Origin: Loripinus fragilis
Lineage: Eukaryota > Mollusca > Bivalvia > Lucinida > Lucinidae
Length of the DNA stretch: 64,000 nt
Reading direction: 5' to 3'
Assembly (NCBI GenBank): GCA_964019695.1
Contig: OZ026518.1
Location: 83,571,950-83,635,949 of the forward strand
A program made the translations under genes and the position numbers. Below the pieces are notes generated by a model that was given only the letters and a program-made list of their open reading frames with translations, had not been told where the DNA came from and made no database searches. Below are positions 43,697-55,800 of this stretch, one piece after another. Position 1 is the first letter of the stretch; each line of letters begins with the position of its first letter.

Positions 43697-44109
43697 AACA
43701 TATATAATTTTCATAGCAAGCAAAACTTTGATCCAATAGGAATTTGATTCCCTCTATAACATAAATCTACTAAAACTCTGGAAAGTATCTGGGTGACGGT
43801 AAATAAGAGGGGTTGTTATATGACTGGAGAGAATCCTGTCTCCTGATTGGCCCACTTTGTCTTCATAAATATATGTCTACTTGAAAACTGGTCTAAACAG
43901 GCCGAGAAGGTGATATAGGATTAATACAAGCTCAAACTAGCTTCCAGAAGTTAATGTTTTTGAGATTTCAAAATATAAAATATTACATTAAAATAGTTTA
44001 GTAACAGTTGCTAAAACTTGTAACAAAGTCCTTAGGTTGAACATGACTTCATCATCAAGTGAAAGTAGAAATTTTTCATTTATAGTTAAAAATTCATATA
44101 ACAAAACAG

Positions 44110-44243
44110 TTATTGACTTTAATTTCGGTAGACCTGAGGATTTACCTACCCTTAAAAGTGATATTCAACTCTGCCTCGCGGCCTCGGTGAATATTCCTTT
44201 TTAGGTAGATAAATCCTCAGGTCTACCTCATTGAAGTCAATAA
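44110..44243. repeat. Long hairpin, ~60-bp arms
   Basis: TATTGACTTTAAT...GGTAGACCTGAGGATTTACC and its mirror GATAAATCCTCAGGTCTACC...GAAGTCAATA. The central part (AATATTCACCGAGG and mirror) is less perfect. Confidence 0.8.
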
Positions 44244-45015
44244 TTGTATAATGTCTTTTAGTTTTCTGGTAAAAACTGAGTAGAGCTTGGGTCCTGCTGG
44301 TTGGCACACAAAAACACAAAAAAAACCCCAAGAAAAATCAGCACTATAATCAATTATATAATATATATTACCTAATATTGTATAGTTCCATAATTTGAAG
44401 ACAAAAAAGTTCTGCATTTAAGTCCCTTTTACTGGTATAAACAACAAGTGATCAAGATCAAGAAATGCCATAATCAGAGACTTCAGATGTACCAACTGCA
44501 CTCTAGGAAGACATACAGAAAACATACCGCCACAAAACAGCAAGAACACAATAAAAGTAAAGCAACCAATCATCATTCAGCTTGCGCTGAATGCAAAAGT
44601 AGAAAGTACACTAAGAACTAACTACATTACAAACAAGGCCCCAGCACAATGGGGGCAACAACAAACAAATAATCAACTGACAGTAATATGCACGACACAC
44701 GTTGAATACTTGCTAATAAGAATGAAACTCTTGGTATTTTACTTGACAACAATGTTCGGGTAGTCGAACCGAGTGTTTCAACATATCTATCAAGGTGGTC
44801 AGATAGCCATTCTGAAAAGGTTCCGTACAAAAGCGGGTTCCAGATACTATATCGCCTGGTCATTAAATCAATGGTTTCAAGAAATGCAGACACAATTTTT
44901 TCCCTACAATAAGCTCAGATAATATAAGGCCGTCATTTTTTATATATGGCCGTCATATAAGTCAAATATGTGTTAAAATGTATAAGTGTGCGAAATTGAT
45001 TAAAATATACAATGC
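44244..45015. other. Non-coding stretch, nothing recognised
   Basis: An 88-codon chance frame on the minus strand (44627-44893) shows no recognisable domain. Confidence 0.4.
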
Positions 45016-45021
45016 GTTTCA

Positions 45022-45275
45022 AGCGTTATGAGCATTTTCACTAAAAGACCTCGACCAGCCAAACTGATGCTCGGCAAACCCTCGTCACCTTTTCGCATAC
45101 CAGCGGCTAGACAATATTAAAATAGATAAGCAAATTTGATCCAAATATCCGATAAAGTTCAAGAGTTATGAGGAATTTAATAATACCTGACCACAACAGG
45201 CTGGACTGATGCTCAACAAACCCTCGTCCATCAAAAAGGTGGTTTTGCGTGCCAGTGGCTAGGGAATGTTGACAT
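45022..45275 (+). repeat. Two diverged direct copies, period ~140 bp
   Basis: Both copies carry GTTATGAG, ACTGATGCTC.GCAAACCCTCGTC (with CAACAAACC in the second) and CCAG.GGCTAG. No ends defined. Confidence 0.6.
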
Positions 45276-45473
45276 GCATGGGTATGCAAAATGTGATAAA
45301 GTATACCACGTCAGTCAACCTTAACACACACTTTTTCCCAGGCAAGCTTAGACTAAGCGATTAACCAGGTGCACCTACTTTCGCTTGTAACTCTCAACAG
45401 CTCTTCTTGAATCAGCAGATGGAGGAGAATAACTGTAGAAAATATTTCATGATCATTCTTCAAAACGTACGGA

Positions 45474-45548
45474 GCCAGGCAGGGATCGAATAGACGAACC
45501 TTGGATCAGCAATCGGAATCGCTACCGATTGCGCTACGAGGTATGGCT
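45474..45548 (-). repeat. Degenerate tRNA-like sequence
   Basis: The minus strand has CCTCGTAGCGCAATCGGTAG (A-box region of a Met-type tRNA shape) and a B-box region GGTTCG split by extra bases before TTCGATCCC. Pseudo-tRNA or SINE head. Confidence 0.45.
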
Positions 45549-47399
45549 AGGATAATTACATATATACTCAACGCAAAAGGTAGGGCATTTTCAGAAAATC
45601 ATAGAACACCAAAACAAACAAATAGTTATTTTTTCCATTTATTTTGTTCCTTAAAGTGCCAATCACAACAGAAGTCGTCTTCTTTTGTGGACATAAGCAG
45701 AGGGCATTTTAATGTGATAATTTGCAGATGCTTTAAAAGTGTTAATAGATCCATTTCATCGCTTGAAAAAATGATTATTTTAATTGTAAGGTCCGCGCCT
45801 GTCGAATTTATGTCAAAAATTCAATATTCCAAAAATTGCCTAAAATTGTGGAGAAACAATTCATTTGATGAATGGAACAAATAATTTTGCCAAAAAATAT
45901 TTTCTTAGCAGAATTTTTAGATAGTACAAAATTTTCACAATTTATGTAAGGTCTGCGCCTATCCAATTTCCGTCAAAAATTCAATTTTCCAAAAATTGTT
46001 TAAAATTGTGGAGGAACACTTCCTTTGATGAGAGGAACAAATAATTTTGCCAAAATATATTTTCCTAGCACAATTTAAGATAGTTCATGAATTTAATTAT
46101 TTTTGTAAGGTCCGCGCCTGTCGAATTTCTGTCAAAAATTCAATTTTCCAAAAATTGTCTAAACTTGTGGAGAAACAATTCATTTGATGAGTGGAACAAA
46201 TAATTTTGCCAAAAAATATTTTCTTAGCAGAATTTTTAGATAGTACAAAATTTTCCGTTTTTTGTAAGGTCTGCGCCTATCCAATTTCCGTCAAAAATTC
46301 AATTTTCCAAAAATTGTTTGAAATTGTGGAGAAACACTTCCTTTGATGAGAGGAACAAATAATTTTGCCAAAATATATTTTCCTAGCACAATTTAAGATA
46401 GTACAAAATTTTCACTTTTTTTCTAAGGTCTGCTCCTGTCGAATTTCTGTCAAAAATTCAATCTTCCAAAAATTGCCTAAAATTGTGGAGAAAAATTTCC
46501 TTTGATGAGAGGAACAAATTATTTTGCCAAAAAATATTTTCCTAGCACAATTTAAGATAGTTCATAAATTTCATTACTTTTGTAACGTCCGCGCCTGTCC
46601 GATTTCTGTCAAAAATTCAATTTTCCAAAAATTGCCTAAAATTGTGGAGAAACACTTCCTTTGATGAGAGGAACCAATAATTTTGCCAAAAATTATTTTC
46701 CTAGCACAATTTAAGATAGTTCATAAATTTCATTATTTTTGTAAGGTCCGCGCCTGCCGAATTTCTGTCAAAAATTCAATTTTCAAAAAATTGCCTAAAA
46801 TTGTGAAGAAACACTTCCTTTGATGAGAGGAACAAATAATTTTGCCAAAAAATATTTTCTTAGCACAATTTAATGTAGTTCATAAATTTCACTATTTTTG
46901 TAAGGTCCGCGCCTGTCGAATTTCTGTCAAAAATTCAATTTTCCAAAAATTGCCTAAAAGTGTGGAATAACAATTCATTTGATGAGTGGAACAAATAATT
47001 TTGCCAAAAAATACTTTCTAAGCAGAATTTTTAGATAGTACAAAATTTTCACTATTTTGTAAGGCTCGCGCCCATCCAATTTCTGTCAAAAATTCAATTT
47101 TCCAAAAATTGTTTAAAATTGTGGAGAAACACTTCCTTTGATGAGAGCAACAAATAATTTTGCCAAAATATATTTTCCTCGCACAATTTAAGATAGTACA
47201 AAATTTTCACATTTTTTCTAAGGTCTGCTCCTGTCGAATTTCTGTCAAAAATTCAATTTTCCAAAAATTGCCTAAAATTGTGGAGAAAAACTTCCTTTGG
47301 TGAGAGGAACAAATAATTTTGCAAAAAAATATTTTCCTAGCACAATTTAAGATAGTTCATACATTTCATTATTTTTGTAACGTCCGCGCCTGTCCAATT

Positions 47400-50300
47400 T
47401 CCATCAAAAATTCAATTTTCAAAAAATTGCCTAAAATTGTGGAGAAACACTTCCTTTGATGAGTGGAACAAATAATTTTGCCAAAATATATTCTCCTAGC
47501 ACAATTTAAGATAGTTCATAAATTTCAGTATTTTTGCAAGGTCGAATTTCTGTCAAAAATTCAATTTTCCAAAAATTGCCTAAAATTGTGGAGAAAAACT
47601 TCCTTTGGTGAGAGGAACAAATAATTTTGCCCAAAAATTTTTTCCTAGCACAATTTAAGATAGTTCATACATTTCATTATTTTTGTAACGTCCGCGCCTG
47701 TCGAATTTCTGTCAAAAATTCAATTTTCCAAATATTGTCTAAAATTGTGGAGAAACAATTCATTTGATGAGTGGAACAAATAATTTTGCCAAAAAATATT
47801 TTCTTAGCAAAATTTCAGATAGTACAAAATTTTCACTATTTTTGTAAGGTCCGCGCCTGTCCAATTTCCGTCAAAAATTCAATTTTCCAAAAATTGCCTA
47901 AAATTGTGGAGAAACACTTCCTTTGATGAGTGGAACAAATAATTTTGCCAAAATATATTCTCCTAGCACAATTTAAGATAGTTCATCAATTTCAGTATTT
48001 TTGCAAGGTCGAATTTCTGTCAAAAATTCAATTTTCTAAAAATTGTATAAAATTATTGAGAAACACTTCCTTTGATGAGAGGAACCAATAATTTTGCTAA
48101 AAAATATTTTCCTAGCACAATTTAAGATAGTTCATAAATTTCATTATTTTTGTAAGGTCCGTGCTTGTCGAATTTATGTCAAAAATTCAATTTTCCAAAA
48201 ATTGCCTAAAATTGTGGAGAAACAATTCATTTGATAAGTGGAACAAATAATTTTGCCAAAAAATATTTTCTTAGCAAAATTTCAGATAGTACAAAATTTT
48301 CACTATTTTTGTAAGGTCCGCGCCTGTCAAATTTCCGTCAAAAATTCAATTTTCCAAAAATTGCCTAAAATTGTGGAGAAACACTTCCTTTGATGAGTGG
48401 AACAAATAATTTTGCCAAAATTTATTCTCCTAGCACAATTTAAGATAGTTCATAAATTTCAGTATTTTTGCAAGGTCGAATTTCCGTCAAAAATTCAATT
48501 TTCCAAAAATTGTTTAAAATTGTGGAGAAACACTTCCTTTGATGAGAGGAACAAATAATTTTGCCAAAATATATTTTCCTAGCACAATTTAAGATAGTAC
48601 AAAATTTTCACATTTTTTCTAAGGTCCGCTCCTGTCGAATTTCTGTCAAAAATTCAATTTTCCAAAAATTGCCTAAAATTGTGGAGAAAAACTTCCTTTG
48701 GTGAGAGGAACAAATAATTTTGCCAAAAAATATTTTCCTAGCACAATTTAAGATAGTTCATACATTTCATTATTTTTGTAACGTCCACGCCTGTCGAATT
48801 TCTGTCAAAAATTCAATTTTCCAAAAACCGTCTAAAATTGTGGAGAAACAATTCATTTGATGAGTGGAACAAATAATTTTGCCAAAAAATATTTTCTTAG
48901 CAAAATTTCAGATAGTACAAAATTTTCACTATTTTTGCAAGGTCCGCGCCTGTCCAATTTCCGTCAAAAATTCAATTTTCCAAAAATTGCCTAAAATTGT
49001 GGAGAAACACTTCCTTTGATGAGTGGAACAAATAATTTTGCCAAAATATATTCTCCTATCACAATTTAAGATAGTTCATAAATTTCAGTATTTTTGCAAG
49101 GTCGAATTTCTGTCAAAAATTCAATTTTCCAAAAATTGCCTAAAATTGTGGAGAAAAACTTCCTTTGGTGAGAGGAACAAATAATTTTGCCCAAAAATTT
49201 TTTCCTAGCACAATTTAAGATAGTTCATACATTTCATTATTTTTGTAACGTCCGCGCCTGTCGAATTTCTGTCAAAAATTCAATTTTCCAAAAATTGTCT
49301 AAAATTGTGGAGAAACAATTCATTTGATGAGTGGAACAAATAATTTTGCCAAAAAATATTTTCTTAGCAAAATTTCAGATAGTACAAAATTTTCACTATT
49401 TTTGTAAGGTCCGCGCCTGTCCAATTTCCGTCAAAAATTCAATTTTCCAAAAATTGCCTAAAATTGTGGAGAAACACTTCCTTTGATGAGTGGAACAAAT
49501 AATTTTGCCAAAATATATTCTCCTAGCACAATTTAAGATAGTTCATCAATTTCAGTATTTTTGCAAGGTCGAATTTCTGTCAAAAATTCAATTTTCTAAA
49601 AATTGTATAAAATTGTGGAGAAACACTTCCTTTGATGAGAGGAACCAATAATTTTGCTAAAAAATATTTTCCTAGCACAATTTAAGATAGTTCATAAATT
49701 TCATAATTTTTGTAAGGTCCGTGCTTGTCGAATTTATGTCAAAAATTCAATTTTCCAAAAATTGCCTAAAATTGTGGAGAAACAATTCATTTGATAAGTG
49801 GAACAAATAATTTTGCCAAAAAATATTTTCTTAGCAAAATTTCAGATAGTACAAAATTTTCACTATTTTTGTAAGGTCCGCGCCTGTCAAATTTCCGTCA
49901 AAAATTCAATTTTCCAAAAATTGCCTAAAATTGTGGAGAAACACTTCCTTTGATGAGTGGAACAAATAATTTTGCCAAAATTTATTCTCCTAGCACAATT
50001 TAAGATAGTTCATAAATTTCAGTATTTTTGCAAGGTCGAATTTCCGTCAAAAATTCAATTTTCCAAAAATTGTTTAAAATTGTGGAGAAACACTTCCTTT
50101 GATGAGAGGAACAAATAATTTTGCCAAAATATATTTTCCTAGCACAATTTAAGATAGTACAAAATTTTCACATTTTTTCTAAGGTCCGCTCCTGTCGAAT
50201 TTCTGTCAAAAATTCAATTTTCCAAAAATTGCCTAAAATTGTGGAGAAAAACTTCCTTTGGTGAGAGGAACAAATAATTTTGCCAAAAAATATTTTCCTA

Positions 50301-52480
50301 GCACAATTTAAGATAGTTCATACATTTCATTATTTTTGTAACGTCCATGCCTGTCGAATTTCTGTCAAAAATTCAATTTTCCAAAAACCGTCTAAAATTG
50401 TGGAGAAACAATTCATTTGATGAGTGGAACAAATAATTTTGCCAAAAAATATTTTCTTAGCAAAATTTCAGATAGTACAAAATTTTCACTATTTTTGCAA
50501 GGTCCGCGCCTGTCCAATTTCCGTCAAAAATTCAATTTTCCAAAAATTGCCTAAAATTGTGGAGAAACACTTCCTTTGATGAGTGGAACAAATAATTTTG
50601 CCAAAATATATTCTCCTATCACAATTTAAGATAGTTCATAAATTTCAGTATTTTTGCAAGGTCGAATTTCTGTCAAAAATTCAATTTTCCAAAAATTGCC
50701 TAAAATTGTGGAGAAAAACTTCCTTTGGTGAGAGGAACAAATAATTTTGCCCAAAAATTTTTTCCTAGCACAATTTAAGATAGTTCATACATTTCATTAT
50801 TTTTGTAACGTCCGCGCCTGTCGAATTTCTGTCAAAAATTCAATTTTCCAAAAATTGTCTAAAATTGTGGAGAAACAATTCATTTGATGAGTGGAACAAA
50901 TAATTTTGCCAAAAAATATTTTCTTAGCAAAATTTCAGATAGTACAAAATTTTCACTATTTTTGTAAGGTCCGCGCCTGTCCAATTTCCGTCAAAAATTC
51001 AATTTTCCAAAAATTGCCTAAAATTGTGGAGAAACACTTCCTTTGATGAGTGGAACAAATAATTTTGCCAAAATATATTCTCCTAGCACAATTTAACATA
51101 GTTCATCAATTTCAGTATTTTTGCAAGGTCGAATTTCTGTCAAAAATTCAATTTTCTAAAAATTGTATAAAATTGTGGAGAAACACTTCCTTTGATGAGA
51201 GGAACCAATAATTTTGCTAAAAAATATTTTCCTAGCACAATTTAAGATAGTTCATAAATTTCATAATTTTTGTAAGGTCCGTGCTTGTCGAATTTATGTC
51301 AAAAATTCAATTTTCCAAAAATTGACTAAAATTGTGGAGAAACAATTCATTTGATAAGTGGAACAAATAATTTTGCCAAAAAATATTTTCTTAGCAAAAT
51401 TTCAGATAGTACAAAATTTTCACTATTTTTGTAAGGTCCGTGCCTGTCCAATTTCTGTCAAAAATTCAATTTTCCAAAAATTGCCTAAAATTGTGGAGAA
51501 ACACTTCCTTTGATGAGTGGAACAAATAATTTTGCCAAAATTTATTCTCCTAGCACAATATAAGATAGTTCATAAATTTCAGTATTTTTGCAAGGTCGAA
51601 TTTCCGTCAAACATTCAATTCTCCAAAAATTGTTTAAAATTGTGGAGAAACACTTCCTTTGATGAGAGGAACAAATAATTTTGCCAAAATATATTTTCCT
51701 AGCACAATTTAAGATAGTACAAAATTTTCACATTTTTTCTAAGGTCCGCTCCTGTCGAATTTCTGTCAAAAATTCAATTTTCCAAAAATTGCCTAAAATT
51801 GTGGAGAAAAACTTCCTTTGGTGAGAGGAACAAATAATTTTGCCAAAAAATATTTTCCTAGCACAATTTAAGATAGTTCATAGATTTCATTATTTTTGTA
51901 ACGTCCACGCCTGTCGAATTTCTGTCAAAAATTCAATTTTCCAAAAACCGTCTAAAATTGTGGAGAAACAATTCATTTGATGAGTGGAACAAATAATTTT
52001 GCCAAAAAATATTTTCTTAGCAAAATTTCAGATAGTACAAAATTTTCACTATTTTTGTAAGGTCCGCGCCTGTCCAATTTCCGTCAAAAATTCAATTTTC
52101 CAAAAATTGCCTAAAATTGTGGAGAAACACTTCCTTTGATGAGTGGAACAAATAATTTGGCCAAAATATATTCTCCTAGCACAATTTAAGATAGTTCATA
52201 AATTTTAGTATTTTTGTAAGGTCGAATTTCTGTCAAAAATTCAATTTTCTAAAAATTGTATAAAATTGTGGAGAAACACTTCCTTTGATGAGAGGAACCA
52301 ATAATTTTGCTAAAAAATATTTTCCTAGCACAATTTAAGATAGTTCATAAATTTCATAATTTTTGTAAGGTCCGTGCTTGTCGAATTTATGTCAAAAATT
52401 CAATTTTCCAAAAATTGCCTAAAATTGTGGAGAAACAATTCATTTGATGAGTGGAACAAATAATTTTGCCAAAAAATATT
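47400..52480 (+). repeat. Higher-order repeat block 1: 1,560-bp decamer
   Basis: Sequence repeats almost base for base at a 1,560-bp shift (for example 47521, 49081 and 50641). Each unit has ten monomers, three of them with the shortened junction GCAAGGTCGAATTTC. A fourth unit from about 52080 lacks roughly 470 bp (three monomers) and then drifts. Confidence 0.9.
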
Positions 52481-52849
52481 TTCTTAGCAGAATTTTCAGA
52501 TAGTACAAAATTTTCACAATTTTTGTAAGGTCTGTGTCTATCCAATTTCCGTCAAAAATTCAATTTTCCAAAAAATTTTTAAAATTGTGGATGAACACTT
52601 CCTTTGATGAAAGGAACAAATAATTTTGCTAAAAATGTTTTCCTAGCACAATTTAAGATAGTACAAAATTTTCACAATTTTTGTAAGGACCGCCCTGTCG
52701 AATTTCTGTCAAAAATTCAATTTTCCAAAAATTGCCTAAAATTGTGGAGAAACACATCCCTTGATGATAGGAACCAATAATTTTGCCAAAAAATATTTTC
52801 CTAGCACAATTTAAGATAGTTCATCAATTTCAGTATTTTTGCAAGGTCC

Positions 52850-55800
52850 ACGGTTGATTTCTGTCAAAAATTAAATTTTCCAAAAATTGCCTAAAATTGT
52901 GGAGAAACACTTCCTTTGATGAGAGGAACAAATAATTTTGCCAAAAAATATTTACCTAGCACAATTTAAGGTAGTTCATAAATTTCACTATTTTTGTTAG
53001 GTTCGCGCCTGTCGGATTTCTGTCAAAAATTCAATTTTCCAAAAATTGCCTAAAATTGTGGAGAAACAGTTCATTTGATGAGTGGAACAAACAATTTTGC
53101 CAAAAAATATTTTCTTAGCAGAATTTAACATTGTACAAAATTTTCATTTTTTTGCAAGGTCCGCGCCTGTCCAATTTCTGTCAAAAATTCAATTTTCAAA
53201 AAATTGTAAAAAATTGTGGAGAAACAATTCATTTGATGAGTCGAACAAATAATTTTGCCAAAAAATATTTTCTAAGCACAAATTGAGGTAGTTCATAAAT
53301 TTCACTATTTTTGTAAGGTCCGCGCCTGTCGAATTTCTGTCAAAATTCAATTTTCCAAAAATTGTTTAAAATTGTGGAAAAAAACTTCCTTTGATGAGAG
53401 GAACAAATAATTTTGCCAAAAAATATTTTCCTAGCACAATTTAAGATAGTTCATCAATTTCAGTATTTTTGCAAGGTCCGCGCCTGTCGAATTTCTGTCA
53501 AAAATTCAATTTTCTAAAAATTGTATAAAATTGTGGAGAAACACTTCCTTTGATGAGAGGAACAAATAATTTTGCCAAAATATATTTTCCTAGCACAATT
53601 TAAGATAGTTCATGAATTTAATTATTTTTGTAAGGTCCGCGCCTGTCGAATTTCTGTCAAAATTCAATTTTCCAAAAATTGCCTAAAATTGTGGAGAAAC
53701 ACTTCCTTTGATGAGAGGAACAAATAATTTTGCCAAAATATATTTTCCTAGCACAAATTAAGATAGTTCATGAATTTAATTATTTTTGTAAGGTCCGCGC
53801 CTGTCGAATTTCTGTCAAAAATTCAATTTTCCAAAAATTGTTTAAAATTGTGGAGAAACTCTTCCTTTGATGAGAGGAACAAATAATTTTGCCAAAATTT
53901 ATTTTCCTAGCACAATTTAAGATAGTACAAAATTTTCACTTTTTTTCTAAGGTCTGCTCCTGTCGAATTTCTGTCAAAAATTCAATTTTCCAAAAATTGC
54001 CTAAAACTGTGGAGAAAAATTTCCTTTGGTGAGAGGAACAAATTATTTTGCCAAAAAATATTTTCCTAGCACAATTTAAGATAGTTCATAAATTTCATTA
54101 TTTTTGTAACGTCCGCGCCTGTCGAATTTCTGTCAAAAATTCAATTTTCTAAAAATTGCCTAAAATTGTGGAGAAACGCTTCCTTTGATGAGAGGAACCA
54201 ATAATTTTGCCAAAAAATATTTTCCTAGCACAATTTAAGATAGTTCATAAATTTCATTATTTTTGTAAGGGGCGCGCCTGCCGAATTTCTGTCAAAAATT
54301 CAATTTTCCAAAAATTGCCTAAAATTCTGGAGAAACACTTCCTTTGATGAGAGGAACAAATAATTTTGCCAAAAAATATTTTCTTAGCACAATTTAAGGT
54401 AGTTCATAAATTTCACTATTTTTGTAAGGCTCGCGCCCATCCAATTTCCGTCAAAAAATTCAATTTTCCAAAAATTGTTTAAAATTGTTGAGAAACACTT
54501 CCTTTGATGAGAGGAACAAATAATTTTGCCAAAATATATTTTCCTAGCACAATTTAAGATAGTACAAAATTTTCACATTTTTTCTAAGGTCCGCTCCTGT
54601 CGAATTTCTGTCAAAAATTCAATTTTCCAAAAATTGCCTAAAATTGTGGAGAAACAATTCATTTGAAGAGTGGAACAAATAATTTTGCCAAAAAATAGTT
54701 TCTTAGCACAATTTAAGATAGTACAAAATTTTCACAATTTTTGTAAGGACCGCCCTGTCGAATTTCTGTCAAAAATTCAATTTTCCAAAAATTGCCTAAA
54801 ATTGTGGACAAACAATTCATTTGATGAGTGGAACAAATAATTTTGCCAAAAAATATTTTCTTAGCAGAATTTAACATAGTACAAAATTTTCACTTTTTTT
54901 GTTAGGTCCGCGCCTGTCCAATTTCTGTCAAAAATTCAATTTTCTAAAAATTGTATAAAATTGTGGAGAAACACTTCATTTGATGAATGGAACAAATAAT
55001 TTTGCCAAAAAATAGTTTCTTAGCACAAATTAAGGTAGTTCATGAATTTCACTATTTTTGTAAGGTCCGCGCCCGTCGAATTTCTGTCAAAAATTCAATT
55101 TTCCAAAAATTGCTTAAATTGTGGAGAAACACATCCTTTGATGATAGGAATAAATATTTTTGCCAAAAATTATTTTCCTAGCACAATTTAAGATAGTTCA
55201 TAAATTTCATTATTTTTGTAAGGCCCACGCCTGTCGATTTCTGTCAAAAATTAAATTTTCCAAAAATTGCCTAAAATTGTGGAGAAACACTTCCTTTGAT
55301 GAGAGGAACAAATAATTTTGCCAAAAAATATTTTCCTAGCACAATTTAAGGTAGTTCATAAATTTCACTATTTTTGTTAGGTTTGCGCCTGTCTGATTTC
55401 TGTCAAAAATTCAATTTTCCAAAAATTGCTTAAAATTGTGGAGAAACAGTTCTTTTGATGAGTGGAACAAATAATTTTGCCATAAATTATTTTCTTAGCA
55501 GAATTTAACATAGTACAAAATTTTCTAAAAATTGTATAAAATTGTGGAGAAACACTTCATTTGATGAGTCGAACAGATAATTTTGCCAAAAAATATTTTC
55601 TAAGCACAAATTGAGGTAGTTCATAAATTTCACTATTTTTGTAAGGTCCGCGCCTGTCGAATTTCTGTCAAAATTCAATTTTCCAAAATTTGTTTAAAAT
55701 TGTTGAAAAAAACTTCCTTTGATGAGAGGAACAAATAATTTTGCCAAAAAATATTTTCCTAGCACAATTTAAGATAGTTCATCAATTTCAGTATTTTTGC

